Shown: positions 1-9,041 of the stretch, one piece after another
How positions within the stretch are numbered: the first letter of the stretch is position 1
Layout: every line of letters begins with the position of its first letter
DNA from: Alcaligenes sp. SDU_A2
Lineage (GTDB): Bacteria > Pseudomonadota > Gammaproteobacteria > Burkholderiales > Burkholderiaceae_B
Direction of reading: 5' to 3'
Assembly: GCF_038237375.1 (NCBI RefSeq)
Contig: NZ_CP151273.1
Coordinates: 2,170,001 to 2,234,000, forward strand
Length of the DNA stretch: 64,000 nt
The notes under the pieces: model-generated
Database searches by the model: none
Told to the model about the DNA's origin: nothing
What the model saw: the letters and a program-made list of their open reading frames with translations, nothing else
Position numbers and translations under genes: made by a program

Positions 1-879
1 AGCCACGGCAACAATCAGGGCCAGAATCAAAAACATCATGCGTTTTTCGGTCTGTACAGCTGCAAACCAGGTGCGGTTGTTCTCGGTCCAGTCCGATACA
101 TACACATAGCTGGGCATGGTGTTGGCGATTTCCTGTGCCACCTGCGGGGCTTTCTGCATGTCTTTGATGCGCAGGCGCACGCCGCTATTGCCCACATCCC
201 GGAAAACACGCGCCGCATCCTCGACATTGACGAACGCCAAGGTGGCATCGTATTCGTAATACCCGGAGGAAAAAATACCGGTGACGGTAAATTGGCGCAT
301 GCGCGGAGAAAACCCAGCCGGCGAAATGGAACCCTGCGGGGCCATGACCATAATGGTATCCCCCATGCGCACCCGCAGCATTCCGGCTAATTGTTCGCCC
401 AGCACAATCCCAAACGAACCGGGTGTCAGGCTATCCAGGCGGCCCAGCACCATCTGCTGATCCAGTTCGGACACCTGGGGTTCGCGCGCCGGATCGATGC
501 CGCGCACCTGCACGCCGGTCAACTGATTGCTGCGCACCAGCATGCCCTGCCCGGCCACATATGGCGCAGCTCCGATCACCACCGGATTATCCTGCGCCTT
601 GCCGGCCAGGTTTTCCCAATGATCCAGCACCTGTTGATGATCGGCGTTGCGCACCACCAGTTCGATATGGGGGAGTACCGACAGCATGCGATCGCGCACC
701 TGGGTCTGAAAACCATTCATGACCGATAACACCACAATCAAGGCGGCCACGCCCAGCGCAATCCCCGCCATGGAACTGCCGGCAATAAAAGACACGAACC
801 GGTCCGAGCGACCACCCCGCCGCTTGCGCGCCCGGGCCAGCCCGGCGTATCGCGCCCCTATCCAAAATTCATATGCCAT
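1..879 (-). CDS. lolC: LolC/LolE-type lipoprotein-releasing ABC permease (C-terminus outside window)
   Basis: Integral membrane subunit of the Lol ABC transporter, which extracts outer-membrane lipoproteins from the inner membrane and passes them to LolA. The 293 residues in the window start MAYEFWIGARYAG, typical of LolC/LolE. A first membrane segment follows at about residues 27-47 (SSMAGIALGVAALIVVL, then SVMNGFQ), then the large periplasmic MacB-like domain, then the start of the second membrane segment at the window edge. The ATG at 877-879 is the only sensible start. The reading frame runs off position 1, so about 110-120 C-terminal residues are missing. LolC and LolE cannot be told apart from this part. 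The next gene upstream is divergent. Confidence 0.9.
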   Translation of the reverse strand, partial: MAYEFWIGARYAGLARARKRRGGRSDRFVSFIAGSSMAGIALGVAALIVVLSVMNGFQTQVRDRMLSVLPHIELVVRNADHQQVLDHWENLAGKAQDNPVVIGAAPYVAGQGMLVRSNQLTGVQVRGIDPAREPQVSELDQQMVLGRLDSLTPGSFGIVLGEQLAGMLRVRMGDTIMVMAPQGSISPAGFSPRMRQFTVTGIFSSGYYEYDATLAFVNVEDAARVFRDVGNSGVRLRIKDMQKAPQVAQEIANTMPSYVYVSDWTENNRTWFAAVQTEKRMMFLILALIVAVA

Positions 880-921
880 TCGAGCTGCTACCGCCTTAAA
901 GAAAACACTACAATTGCCATC

Positions 922-1869
922 ATGCAGATCGTACTCAAGGGCGCGCTGCCAGATCCGGCTATTGCGCGCGAACTCATCAAACACCTGGCCATAACCGCCC
1001 CCACTCTGGTGCAGTGGCTAGAACAGGGGCGGGGCGAACTGTCGCTGCGGGAACCAGCGACCGACTTATGCACCCCGGCAGAATCCTGCCTGCTACAGGC
1101 CCACGGTTTTATGGCCGACCAAGCACAGCATCTTAGCGCAGGTCTGGCTGCTTTGCGGGCCCGCCAACTGAAACAAATCCAGAATCTGCCCGCCCACGCC
1201 CCATTATGGCTAGCCGAACTGGCGCACATCGCGCCTTCGCGTGACGGTGCCATGCTGTTGCCGGCAGCGCAACTCAGCGTTTCCCAGGCGCACAGCCGCG
1301 CCTTGCTGGATGCCTTTACCCCCTATCTGGACGGTACAGGTTTTACCTTCAGTTACCTGACTGCTGATTATTGGAGCGTAACGCCCCCGGTCGATTTCCA
1401 CTACCCAGCCCCCTCGCCGGAACTGGTCAGTCAAAGCAACCTGAATGATTGGTGGACGCAAGATGCCAGGGCGCGCCCGTGGCGTCGCCTGGTCAACGAA
1501 TTTCAGATGCTGGCTTTCGATCTGCCTGTGAACCGGGAACGCGAATCGGCGGGCCTACCGCCCATCAACAGCCTATGGCTGTTCGGCGGCGCTCGGCCCG
1601 ATCAATTGGGAGCACCGCCGCAAGCGTTGCTGGAAATCGATACCTTGCAGGACAGTCTGATACAGCAAGACTGGGGACGCTGGTTGCACGAACTGGCCGA
1701 TCTGGACAAAACCGTGTTGCGTCCTTTGGCAAACCAGGCACAGCCCGAACTGGTGCTGACCGGCCAGGACCGTATCGCCCATGTACGTGCGGCCCCACGC
1801 CGCTTCTGGCCTTTCTCTTTATTGAATAACCCGCAGAACTGGAGCAAGTGGTGGTCACCCCAATCCTGA
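922..1869 (+). CDS. Conserved protein of unknown function preceding recJ
   Basis: A 315-residue soluble protein with no signal peptide or membrane segment. It resembles an uncharacterised family found next to recJ in betaproteobacteria, sometimes loosely labelled phosphoglycerate-mutase-like. I see no catalytic motif that would support that label. Conserved-looking stretches are the FTFSYLTADYWSV region near residue 140, DLPVNRERESAGLPPINSLW near residue 205, and LWLFGGARPD just after. Its 3' end overlaps the GTG start of recJ by 22 bp, so the two genes are probably translationally coupled. The first ATG at 922 lies 43 bp from the divergent lol gene. Function is unknown. Confidence 0.8.
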   Translation: MQIVLKGALPDPAIARELIKHLAITAPTLVQWLEQGRGELSLREPATDLCTPAESCLLQAHGFMADQAQHLSAGLAALRARQLKQIQNLPAHAPLWLAELAHIAPSRDGAMLLPAAQLSVSQAHSRALLDAFTPYLDGTGFTFSYLTADYWSVTPPVDFHYPAPSPELVSQSNLNDWWTQDARARPWRRLVNEFQMLAFDLPVNRERESAGLPPINSLWLFGGARPDQLGAPPQALLEIDTLQDSLIQQDWGRWLHELADLDKTVLRPLANQAQPELVLTGQDRIAHVRAAPRRFWPFSLLNNPQNWSKWWSPQS

Positions 1870-3557
1870 AAAATCGTCCCCAGCAACAACAGGCCAGCCA
1901 GGCCCTGGAGCAGGCCGGTCTGCATCCCCTGATGGCACGCCTGCTGGCCGCCCGCGGGGTCAAGGATGCCACCCAGATCGAGATCAGTTGGCAACGGCTG
2001 ATTCCACCAGCCATGCTCGGTCAGGCGCAGCGCGCCGCCGCCCTGCTGGCCGATGCCATAGACCGGCGCGACCGCATGTTGATCATTGCCGACTATGACT
2101 GCGACGGTGCCACGGCCTGTGCCGTGGGCCTGCGCGCCCTGCGCAGCATGGGCGCCATTGTGGACTTCCTGGTGCCCAACCGCTTCGAAACCGGTTACGG
2201 CCTATCGCCCGCGGTCGTGGATCTTGCCCTGCAGCATGTGGCCGGCAAGCCCGACCTGCTTATTACGGTGGATAACGGCATTGCCAGCCTGGATGGCGTG
2301 GAAGCGGCGCACGAAGCGGGCATGCAGGTTCTGATCACCGATCACCACCTGCCCGGCGACGAACTGCCCGACGCCTTGGCTATCGTGAATCCCAACCAGC
2401 CCGGCTGCGACTTTCCGTCCAAGAATCTGGCCGGCGTAGGGGTCATTTTTTATTTGATGCTGGCCCTGCGCGCCGAGCTGCGCCAGCGCGGAGTCTATCC
2501 GGCCAACGGCGGACCACGTCTGGATGCGCTGTCCGATCTGGTCGCGCTGGGCACGGTGGCCGACGTCGTCAGTCTGGACGCCAACAATCGCCTGATCGTC
2601 ACTCAGGGCCTGGAACGTATGCGTGCCGGACGCATGCAGCCGGGCCTGCGCGCCCTGTTCCAGGTCGCCGGCCGCGAACCGCGCCAGGCCAGCGCCTTTG
2701 ACCTGGGTTTTGCCCTGGGACCGCGCATCAATGCCGCCGGCCGTCTAGCCGATATGTCGCTGGGCATACGTTGCCTGATCACGGACGACGAGCAAGAAGC
2801 CGCCGATATCGCCCAGGAGCTGGAGGACATGAACCAGGACCGACGCGCCATCGAAAACACCATGCGCGAAGAAGCGCTGCAAGCGGCTGAACAAGCCGAG
2901 CCCGACACCTGCGCCACGGTCTGCGTCTACCACCCGGACTGGCACCAGGGCGTTGTGGGCCTGGTCGCCTCGCGCCTGAAGGAAAAATATTGGCGGCCCA
3001 CCCTGGCGTTTGCCCAGGGCGACCCCGGCGAAATCAAAGGGTCGGGACGCTCGATTCCCGATGTACACCTGCGCGATGCGCTGGATCTGGTATCCAAACG
3101 CTACCCCGGCCTGATCCTGAAGTTCGGCGGCCATGCGATGGCAGCCGGCCTGACCATCGAAGAAGACAATTACGATGTCTTTGTGCAAGCCTTCGAAGAA
3201 GCGGTGCAGGAACTGACCGGCCGTTTTCAGTTCGACCCCGTTATCGAAACGGACGGTTCTCTGGAGCCACAACACGCCACCATTTCCGTTGCCGGCCTGA
3301 TCCAGAAGCAGGTTTGGGGAGCAGGCTTTCCGCCCCCCATATTTCGTGACCAGTTCCTGGTGCGCCAACAGCGCCTGCTAAAGAACAAACACCTGAAGCT
3401 AACACTGGAGCGCGAGGGCAACCGCTTCGATGCCATCTGGTTCAACCGCGACACGCTGCTGCCCGATGCCATCGAAGCCGCCTACCGCCTGGATCAGAAC
3501 GAATGGAACGGCAATATCAATGTGCAATTGATCATTGAGTTCGCCCAGGGGCGCTAA
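1848..3557 (+). CDS. recJ: Single-stranded-DNA-specific exonuclease RecJ
   Basis: 5'-3' exonuclease on single-stranded DNA, acting in recombination (RecFOR pathway), mismatch repair and base excision repair. It is 569 residues, close to the usual 560-580. DHH-phosphoesterase motifs are visible: DYDCDG at 82-87 (motif I), DNG near 142, DHH at 165-167 (motif III). The DHHA1 motif GGHAMAAG lies near residue 425, followed by the C-terminal OB-type domain. The start is GTG at 1848 (GTG GTG GTC), overlapping the previous gene, with GGAG at 1841-1844 as ribosome-binding site. The second GTG at 1851 has better spacing and is an alternative. It ends 11 bp from the convergent exporter gene. Confidence 0.96.
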   Translation: MVVTPILKNRPQQQQASQALEQAGLHPLMARLLAARGVKDATQIEISWQRLIPPAMLGQAQRAAALLADAIDRRDRMLIIADYDCDGATACAVGLRALRSMGAIVDFLVPNRFETGYGLSPAVVDLALQHVAGKPDLLITVDNGIASLDGVEAAHEAGMQVLITDHHLPGDELPDALAIVNPNQPGCDFPSKNLAGVGVIFYLMLALRAELRQRGVYPANGGPRLDALSDLVALGTVADVVSLDANNRLIVTQGLERMRAGRMQPGLRALFQVAGREPRQASAFDLGFALGPRINAAGRLADMSLGIRCLITDDEQEAADIAQELEDMNQDRRAIENTMREEALQAAEQAEPDTCATVCVYHPDWHQGVVGLVASRLKEKYWRPTLAFAQGDPGEIKGSGRSIPDVHLRDALDLVSKRYPGLILKFGGHAMAAGLTIEEDNYDVFVQAFEEAVQELTGRFQFDPVIETDGSLEPQHATISVAGLIQKQVWGAGFPPPIFRDQFLVRQQRLLKNKHLKLTLEREGNRFDAIWFNRDTLLPDAIEAAYRLDQNEWNGNINVQLIIEFAQGR

Positions 3558-3568
3558 AGCGCTCCCGC

Positions 3569-4477
3569 CTAAGACCGACTTGGTGCCGTCGCCAGCACCA
3601 GGCCGGTCAGGGCCAGGACAAAAGCCAACAAGTGCATGCTGGTAAAAGGCTCGCCCAACACCAGCACGCCCACCGCCGCTGTTCCAACCGGCATCAAGAC
3701 CATGAATACAGCGGCGCGCGAAGCCGGCACATGAGTGACACCCGTCATCCACAGCCACACCGTCCATACGCTGGCTGCCAAGGAATAAAACACCAATAAC
3801 AGCCAGATTCCGCCGGGCACGGCCGAAAAAGAGAAATCGCGGGCAGCGTAAATACCCAGTGGGGTAATCAACACCAGGCTGCACAGATTTATGACGGCGC
3901 TGATGCGCTTGGGACTCATGACCGAGGTCAATCGTTTGCCGATGACCGCATACGCCGCCTCGCACAGCACCGCGCAAAAAATCAAAGCGTTGCCCAACCA
4001 GATGCGTCCAGCATCGCCGGCGACTTGCCCGCTGTCTTCGTTTTGGACAAAAGCCAGCAAAGCAATACCCAGCATGCCCAAGGCCAACGCTACCCAGGTG
4101 CGCGCGCCGATATGCTCTTTCAGGAAATACCAGCTGAACACGGCCACGACGCCGGGAATGGCCGACAGAATAACGCCGGCCGAGACCGCACTGGTCATGC
4201 TGATACCCGCCACCATGCACAGGGTAAACAGAAAATTGCCCAGAAACGATTCCAAAAAGATCAACCCGCGAGTACGGGCATCCAGAGCCGGCTCAGTGGC
4301 CGGCTTGCGCAACCAACGCAGCATCGCAACCGCACCGATGCCAAAGCGTAACCAGGCCAGCAAAAAAATCGGCAAGGCCGCCACGAGCGGCCGGGTCAGC
4401 GCAATATAGCTACCGACCAGGCTCATCGACAAAGCCAGACAGCCATACGCCACCCAGCGCGAACCGCCCGCGCTCAA
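3569..4477 (-). CDS. EamA/DMT-family transporter
   Basis: Inner-membrane carrier of the drug/metabolite transporter superfamily. The 302 residues form two EamA repeats of about five helices each: residues about 8-140 and 155-295. Family signatures are the glycine/proline-rich SAVSAGVILSAIPGVVAVFS near residue 100 and ASRAAVFMVLMPVGTAAVGV near residue 250, which occupy matching places in the two halves. The substrate cannot be read from the sequence; relatives export amino acids, sugars or metabolites. It is convergent with recJ and stands alone. A second, clearly different EamA gene lies at 7305-8219. Confidence 0.88.
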   Translation of the reverse strand: MSAGGSRWVAYGCLALSMSLVGSYIALTRPLVAALPIFLLAWLRFGIGAVAMLRWLRKPATEPALDARTRGLIFLESFLGNFLFTLCMVAGISMTSAVSAGVILSAIPGVVAVFSWYFLKEHIGARTWVALALGMLGIALLAFVQNEDSGQVAGDAGRIWLGNALIFCAVLCEAAYAVIGKRLTSVMSPKRISAVINLCSLVLITPLGIYAARDFSFSAVPGGIWLLLVFYSLAASVWTVWLWMTGVTHVPASRAAVFMVLMPVGTAAVGVLVLGEPFTSMHLLAFVLALTGLVLATAPSRS

Positions 4478-4823
4478 GGCACCACCTCGAATAAATACAT
4501 AATTTCAGCCCCTATATCAAAAAACGGCATCCAGTTACGGTCTACAATACGGCCCGAGCCCGGCCTTCCAGGACATCCCTGCATTCGAGTCCACGCTGCT
4601 GCGAGCCGCTAGTGTATATCGGCGAATCGCGCCCGAGGCAACTTGTCTGCCAAGGTTGCCTAACCCATCCGAAGGCCGTTTCGTCCGTAAAACACAATGA
4701 CGACGAACCGCGCCCGCCCGCACCCCGGCCAGCGCCACGCTCCTGTTTTTCTTTATTACGCCCCGCACGCCGCCGGCCTACAGGCTTGCGTCGCCGTGCC
4801 CATTCCTTGAAGGATTAATCATC
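4478..4823. other. Gene-free divergent region
   Basis: The region separates two divergent transporter genes and should hold both promoters. No convincing open frame is present. The clearest structure is a hairpin at 4634-4661: AGGCAACTTG, loop, CAAGGTTGCCT with one bulged base, about 160 bp before the BASS-family start. I do not match it to a known riboswitch. A TACAAT hexamer near 4540 could be a -10 element but lacks a good -35. The ribosome-binding site of the downstream gene is GAAGGATTA just before ATG 4824. Confidence 0.5.
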
Positions 4824-5762
4824 ATGCAGGCTATCGCCCGCTTGAGCCGCTTTGTTGGCAATACCTTTGCCATCTGGGTTCTGCTGTTCGCCGTTCTGGC
4901 TTTTTATGTCCCTGAGCACTATCGTTGGCTGGGTGCCTACATTGTTCCGCTGCTGGGCATCATCATGTTCGGCATGGGGCTGACCCTGTCCCGCCAGGAC
5001 TTTGCCGAAGTCTTTACCCGCCCCGGCCGTGTCGCCGTCGGTGTGCTGGGCCAGTTTCTGATCATGCCGGCCCTGGCCTGGCTGCTGTGCAAGCTGTTCG
5101 CTCTGCCGCCGGAACTGGCCGTAGGCGTCATTCTGGTGGGCTGCTGCCCGGGCGGCACCTCCTCGAATGTCATGACTTTTCTGTCGCGCGGCGATGTGGC
5201 GCTGTCCGTGGCCATTACCTCGGTAACAACGCTGCTGGCCCCTATCGTGACCCCGGCGCTTATCTACCTGCTGGCCAGCCAGTGGCTGGAAGTCAGCGCT
5301 TCGGCCATGTTCTGGTCCATTGTCCAGGTAGTGATTCTGCCCATCGCCCTGGGAGTGATCGTGCAATCCGTGCTGGGCGATAAAGTCAAAGCCGGCGTTA
5401 CCGTGCTGCCTCTGGTCTCGGTAGCCGCTATTGTGGCCATCGTGGCCGCCGTGGTGGCCGGCAATCAAGCCAAGATCGCCACCAGCGGCCTGCTGGTCTT
5501 TTCGGTTGTGGTGCTGCACAACACCCTGGGCTATGCGCTAGGCTACGTACTGGCGCGTCTGTCGGGGATGCCACTTGCCCAGCGCAAGACCCTGTCGATA
5601 GAAATCGGCATGCAGAACTCCGGACTGGGCGTAGCCCTGGCCAGCGCCCACTTTTCGCCACTGGCCGCCGTGCCCAGCGCCATTTTCAGCGTCTGGCACA
5701 ATATTTCCGGCCCGCTGGCCGCTACCGTCTTTAGGCGCATGAAAGACCCGGCTAAAAACTGA
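4824..5762 (+). CDS. Bile acid:sodium symporter (BASS) family transporter
   Basis: A 312-residue inner-membrane protein with about nine to ten hydrophobic helices. It has the BASS signatures: GMGLTLSRQDF near residue 55, CCPGGTSSNVMTFLSRGDVALSV near residues 109-131, and SIEIGMQNSGLGVALA near residue 255. These correspond to the sodium-site and crossover motifs of ASBT-type symporters. Bacterial relatives (PanS/YocS-like) take up organic anions such as pantoate or pyruvate. The substrate here cannot be assigned. The gene is monocistronic and is followed by a strong terminator at 5846-5871. Confidence 0.9.
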   Translation: MQAIARLSRFVGNTFAIWVLLFAVLAFYVPEHYRWLGAYIVPLLGIIMFGMGLTLSRQDFAEVFTRPGRVAVGVLGQFLIMPALAWLLCKLFALPPELAVGVILVGCCPGGTSSNVMTFLSRGDVALSVAITSVTTLLAPIVTPALIYLLASQWLEVSASAMFWSIVQVVILPIALGVIVQSVLGDKVKAGVTVLPLVSVAAIVAIVAAVVAGNQAKIATSGLLVFSVVVLHNTLGYALGYVLARLSGMPLAQRKTLSIEIGMQNSGLGVALASAHFSPLAAVPSAIFSVWHNISGPLAATVFRRMKDPAKN

Positions 5763-5845
5763 CATGCCCCCACTGCTTTCCAAAGATCCGCATGGGAAGC
5801 AGCCAGAAAAATCCAGATCATGAATCCTGGATAGTGCGATCCAAC

Positions 5846-5871
5846 AGAAAGCCCGCGCAAGCGGGCTTTCT
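5846..5871. terminator. Rho-independent terminator, likely bidirectional
   Basis: A perfect 11-bp stem (AGAAAGCCCGC / GCGGGCTTTCT) closed by the tetraloop GCAA, sitting between the convergent transporter and chemoreceptor genes. U-rich sequence follows on the plus strand (CTTTCT, GGCTTTC) and the symmetric A/T ends allow use from either side. Confidence 0.85.
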
Positions 5872-5896
5872 GGCTTTCACAATACCTGTGCCGACA

Positions 5897-7216
5897 TCAA
5901 CGCGAGACGCTGTCCGCGAATTGACTGATGGCCTTGACCACCCGCCGCGCGTCCTCGCGGATGCGTTCCATCAAGCCCCCCGCTTTTTGCGTCAAATCCA
6001 GGCTACGATCGACATATTCACGGCTGCTTTGCATCTGGACCTCGGCCCGCTGCGCCAATTCCTGATTTTGTTGGATCAGCGATGCAATATCCACCGTAAA
6101 CTGGTGTGTGCGCCCCGCCAGATTACGCACCTCGCCCGCCACGACGGCAAAGCCCCTGCCCTGCGGGCCCGCCCGCGCCGCTTCGATAGCGGCATTCAAG
6201 GCAAGCAGATTGGTCTGAAACGCAATATCCTGAATCGAATGCACCATCGCGCCAATGCGCTCGGACTGCTCATTCAAGGCATGAATTTCCTGCCCGGCCT
6301 GCTCCAGGCGCTGTTCGATGTCGCGCACCGTATCCAAGGTCTTGCGCATTGTGCTTTCGCCCTCGCATGCGCCCTTGTCCGTATCCTGGGCTATCTGCAT
6401 CGCCATCTGCGCCGCGCAGGACTCGGCCTGATTGCGCTCGACCTGAGCCGTCACATCGGTCGCAAACTTCACCACGCCATACAAAGTACCCTGCCCGTCG
6501 TAGACCGGGTTATAACTGGCACGCAACCACACCGTGCGCCCCTCGCGCGTACGCCGACGAAACTGATCCGAAACAAATTCCCCCTGATTCAAGGTAGCCC
6601 AGAAAGCCTGATACTGAGCAGACTGCACTTCTTCGGGAAAGCAAAACTGCGCATGATGATGACCGACGACCTGCGCGGACTCGTACCCCATCAAGCCCAG
6701 GAAGTTGGCATTGGCGCGCCGTACATGCCCGTCAAGGTCAAATTCGATCACAGCCATAGACCGGTCTATGGCCGCCAATAAACTGGCACGGCTGTTTTCG
6801 GCCACCATCTGCGCGCTGATGTCCGTCGCCAGCATCAAGATATGTTCATCAGTCGATTTGCGTCCCGGCAACGGCGAAAAACTGACTTGCAACCAGACAG
6901 GCTGCCCCCGCACGGCACACCGCATGCTGCCGCCCTGCTGCGACAAAGCCTGAATCTGGCTGCGTGAAGAGCGTTCGGGTATGTCGCAGGCAAGCAGCTT
7001 ATCGGCATAGTCACACCCGACCACCTCCTGAGCCGGACAAGCCAGTAATTGAGCCAAGCCAGGGCTACACGATAAAAACCGCCCTTGAGCATCAAGCTCG
7101 GCAACAGCGGCACTGCTCCAGAGCGATTGGGCAAAACGGCCCGACACAGGGCCACTGAAGGCCGCGCCGCCGGAACTGAACAGCCCGCCCATCAACCACG
7201 ATAGTTTCTTGTTCAC
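5897..7216 (-). CDS. PAS-domain methyl-accepting chemotaxis protein (soluble/Aer-like)
   Basis: A 439-residue chemoreceptor. Two PAS folds are visible: about residues 40-145 ([24 protein letters not shown]) and about 160-260 ([23 protein letters not shown], then a PAC motif [18 protein letters not shown]). The C-terminal signalling helix pair carries the hallmark tip [20 protein letters not shown] and [17 protein letters not shown]. Apart from a weak glycine/alanine-rich N-terminus I see no membrane anchor or HAMP, so it probably senses a cytoplasmic or redox cue through a PAS cofactor. The signalling domain is short, about 170 residues. The start is GTG at 7214-7216 with no strong ribosome-binding site, so a slightly different start is possible. 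Confidence 0.9.
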   Translation of the reverse strand: MNKKLSWLMGGLFSSGGAAFSGPVSGRFAQSLWSSAAVAELDAQGRFLSCSPGLAQLLACPAQEVVGCDYADKLLACDIPERSSRSQIQALSQQGGSMRCAVRGQPVWLQVSFSPLPGRKSTDEHILMLATDISAQMVAENSRASLLAAIDRSMAVIEFDLDGHVRRANANFLGLMGYESAQVVGHHHAQFCFPEEVQSAQYQAFWATLNQGEFVSDQFRRRTREGRTVWLRASYNPVYDGQGTLYGVVKFATDVTAQVERNQAESCAAQMAMQIAQDTDKGACEGESTMRKTLDTVRDIEQRLEQAGQEIHALNEQSERIGAMVHSIQDIAFQTNLLALNAAIEAARAGPQGRGFAVVAGEVRNLAGRTHQFTVDIASLIQQNQELAQRAEVQMQSSREYVDRSLDLTQKAGGLMERIREDARRVVKAISQFADSVSR

Positions 7217-7304
7217 TTGATTGCTTTAATGCTTAAGGGAAAACCCGCAGTTTACCGTCTTAACATAACAGCATGTAAGCAAATGATACGCATCGTCCGG
7301 GAAT

Positions 7305-8219
7305 TTAGGCGTTACCGACTTTGCGCGACGACACGTAAATACCGCCAACAATTAACAAAAACGCAGCAGCGTGATATAGCTTAGGGGTGTCTCCCAATAT
7401 GAACACCGACATCAGTGCGGCAAACACCGGCATCAAATTAACAAAGAAACCGGCCGTCGCCGCACCGACCCGCTGCACCGCCACGCCCCAACAACGCAAT
7501 GCGACCAAGGCTGGTCCTGTACCCACATACAGCACGGCTAGCAACAACATCCATGTCCAGTCGATATGCCAATCGGTCCACTGCCATTCCAGCGCAGCAA
7601 AGGCACCCGACCAGAGCAGACCAAAAAAGACTTGGGCCATAATCACCGTGGCCCAACTTTGGGCAATATCGGCCGGGTGTTTACGGGTACTGAGCATCCA
7701 GCTGTAAATGGCCCAGGCTATCGTGGCAACAATCATATAAACGTCGCCGGGCACAAAACTCAAGGCCAGCAGTTCTTCCCAATCGGCACGGGTCAGGACC
7801 AATATCACGCCCAGCAAGGACATCAGGCCACCGATCAGTTGTCGCCAGTTAACCGATGCGCCAAAAAACAGACGCCCTATGACCAACATCCAGAAAGGCA
7901 AGCTAGCATTGACCAGCGTGACGTTGATTGGACTGGAGCTTTGCAAAGCCAGATACTGCAGCGCGTTATAGATGCCTATGCCCAGCAAGCCCAGAATGGA
8001 ATAGCGACGCCAATGGGTCCACAGGCTACTGCCCCGCCGCAGGACTTGGCGGCCAAAAAACAGCAGGATCACAAATGCCACCAACCAGCGCAAAAAATTA
8101 AGCGTGATGGGCGGCACTTGGTCGTGGATCAGGCGTCCGACAATGGCATTGCTTGCCCATAGAATAGTAGGCAACACCAACAGGGCTGTCGTGCCGGGGG
8201 TCAGTTTCTGAGTGCTCAC
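7305..8219 (-). CDS. EamA/DMT-family transporter
   Basis: A 304-residue ten-helix carrier with two EamA repeats. Signatures include LPTILWASNAIVGRLIHDQVPP at the start of repeat 1 and AWAIYSWMLSTRKHP opening repeat 2, with LMPVFAALMSVFILGD near the end. I chose GTG at 8217-8219 (VSTQKLTPG) because the longer frame to 8339 adds an Arg/Phe-rich stretch unlike family members and would run toward the infA promoter. GGA sits about 9 bp upstream of this start. The substrate is unknown. It is not closely similar to the EamA gene at 3569-4477. Confidence 0.87.
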   Translation of the reverse strand: MSTQKLTPGTTALLVLPTILWASNAIVGRLIHDQVPPITLNFLRWLVAFVILLFFGRQVLRRGSSLWTHWRRYSILGLLGIGIYNALQYLALQSSSPINVTLVNASLPFWMLVIGRLFFGASVNWRQLIGGLMSLLGVILVLTRADWEELLALSFVPGDVYMIVATIAWAIYSWMLSTRKHPADIAQSWATVIMAQVFFGLLWSGAFAALEWQWTDWHIDWTWMLLLAVLYVGTGPALVALRCWGVAVQRVGAATAGFFVNLMPVFAALMSVFILGDTPKLYHAAAFLLIVGGIYVSSRKVGNA

Positions 8220-8355
8220 AAAACGGGTCCAAAAAAACGAAAACCTCTTCCGCCCGCCTTGCGCGGCCGTCAGAACAAGGCACAGTATAGTGAAGAAACA
8301 CAACGGTTCCAGCCCACGGCCCGCGATGCCTGCACACATTCGGACTGGTCAATCT

Positions 8356-8384
8356 TTGACCAATCCATAAATATTATTTATAAT
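8356..8384 (+). promoter_or_regulatory. Consensus sigma-70 promoter of the infA paralogue
   Basis: TTGACC at 8356-8361, exactly 17 bp, then TATAAT at 8379-8384, within an AT-rich patch. This is one of the best promoter matches in the window. Transcription from about 8391 would give a leader of roughly 265 nt before the infA start. Confidence 0.8.
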
Positions 8385-8656
8385 CAAAGTATTGTCTCGT
8401 CATGGTACCGGCGATCTTTCCGGCCCATCCGTCCATGTTCTTGCGGCTATAAATGGCCACAAGCAAGCCTCTCGACCTTGCCCAGGCGCTATACGCTTGG
8501 CGCAAGCACTGCTAACGCCCCCTTGCGGGCATTGTGCGACCCAGACCACCCGCGCCGGCGCAGCCGGTCCATCGGTCCGCTCTCGCGACGACGTTCTCCC
8601 GTCCCGCCCTCTCCGGGCCCGACGGGACATATTCATTTTTTTAGGAGTCCCGATCT
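8385..8656 (+). promoter_or_regulatory. Long structured 5' leader of infA with overlapping alternative hairpins
   Basis: No gene is visible between the promoter and ATG 8657. Near the end, GTCCCG at 8601-8606 can pair with CGGGAC at 8623-8628 (with inner CCC/GGG pairs), and seven U residues follow at 8636-8642. The same CGGGAC can instead pair with a second GTCCCG at 8647-8652, which overlaps the last base of the AGGAG ribosome-binding site (8643-8647). The two pairings exclude each other, so a two-state switch is possible. Both structures are read from the sequence; any regulatory role is inferred. Confidence 0.5.
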
Positions 8657-8926
8657 ATGGCCAAAGAAGAGCTACTTGAAATGCAAGGTTCCGTCACCGA
8701 AATCCTGCCTGACTCGCGCTTTCGCGTCACGCTGGACAACGGTCATGCCGTCATTGCCTATACCGGCGGCAAAATGCGCAAGCACCATATCCGTATTCTG
8801 GCGGGCGACGCCGTTACACTGGAAATGTCTCCCTACGACCTGAGCAAAGGTCGCATCACCTTCCGTCACTTGCCCAAACGCGTCGGCGCGGCAGTGGCCC
8901 CCCGCCGCACACAGCACAAGCGATAA
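8657..8926 (+). CDS. infA: Translation initiation factor IF-1 (paralogue with basic tail)
   Basis: The S1/OB-fold factor that binds the ribosomal A site during initiation. The sequence matches IF-1 throughout: [34 protein letters not shown], and the near-invariant [10 protein letters not shown]. It is 89 residues against the usual 72; the extra C-terminal 17 residues are basic (PRRTQHKR). The ribosome-binding site AGGAG is 9 bp upstream. It stands alone, not in the ribosomal-protein operon where the main betaproteobacterial infA usually lies, so this is probably the second copy common in Burkholderiales. That main copy is outside the window. Confidence 0.95.
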   Translation: MAKEELLEMQGSVTEILPDSRFRVTLDNGHAVIAYTGGKMRKHHIRILAGDAVTLEMSPYDLSKGRITFRHLPKRVGAAVAPRRTQHKR

Positions 8927-9041
8927 GCCGGGCGAATCGACACACCCTTGTCACAATTCGATGCAAAGATCACAGGTTATGACAGGGGTGCGGCACGGAT
9001 ATCCGTAGAAGTGGCGTACTCGACACACTGTGGAGTCCGCC

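Noticed and set aside
4634-4661. Hairpin upstream of the BASS transporter as a known riboswitch
   Set aside because: I see none of the conserved motifs of TPP, cobalamin, FMN, SAM or lysine riboswitches.
9030-9041. GTG 9030 as start of the chemoreceptor
   Set aside because: The GGAG ribosome-binding site lies downstream of it and is ideally placed for GTG 9042.
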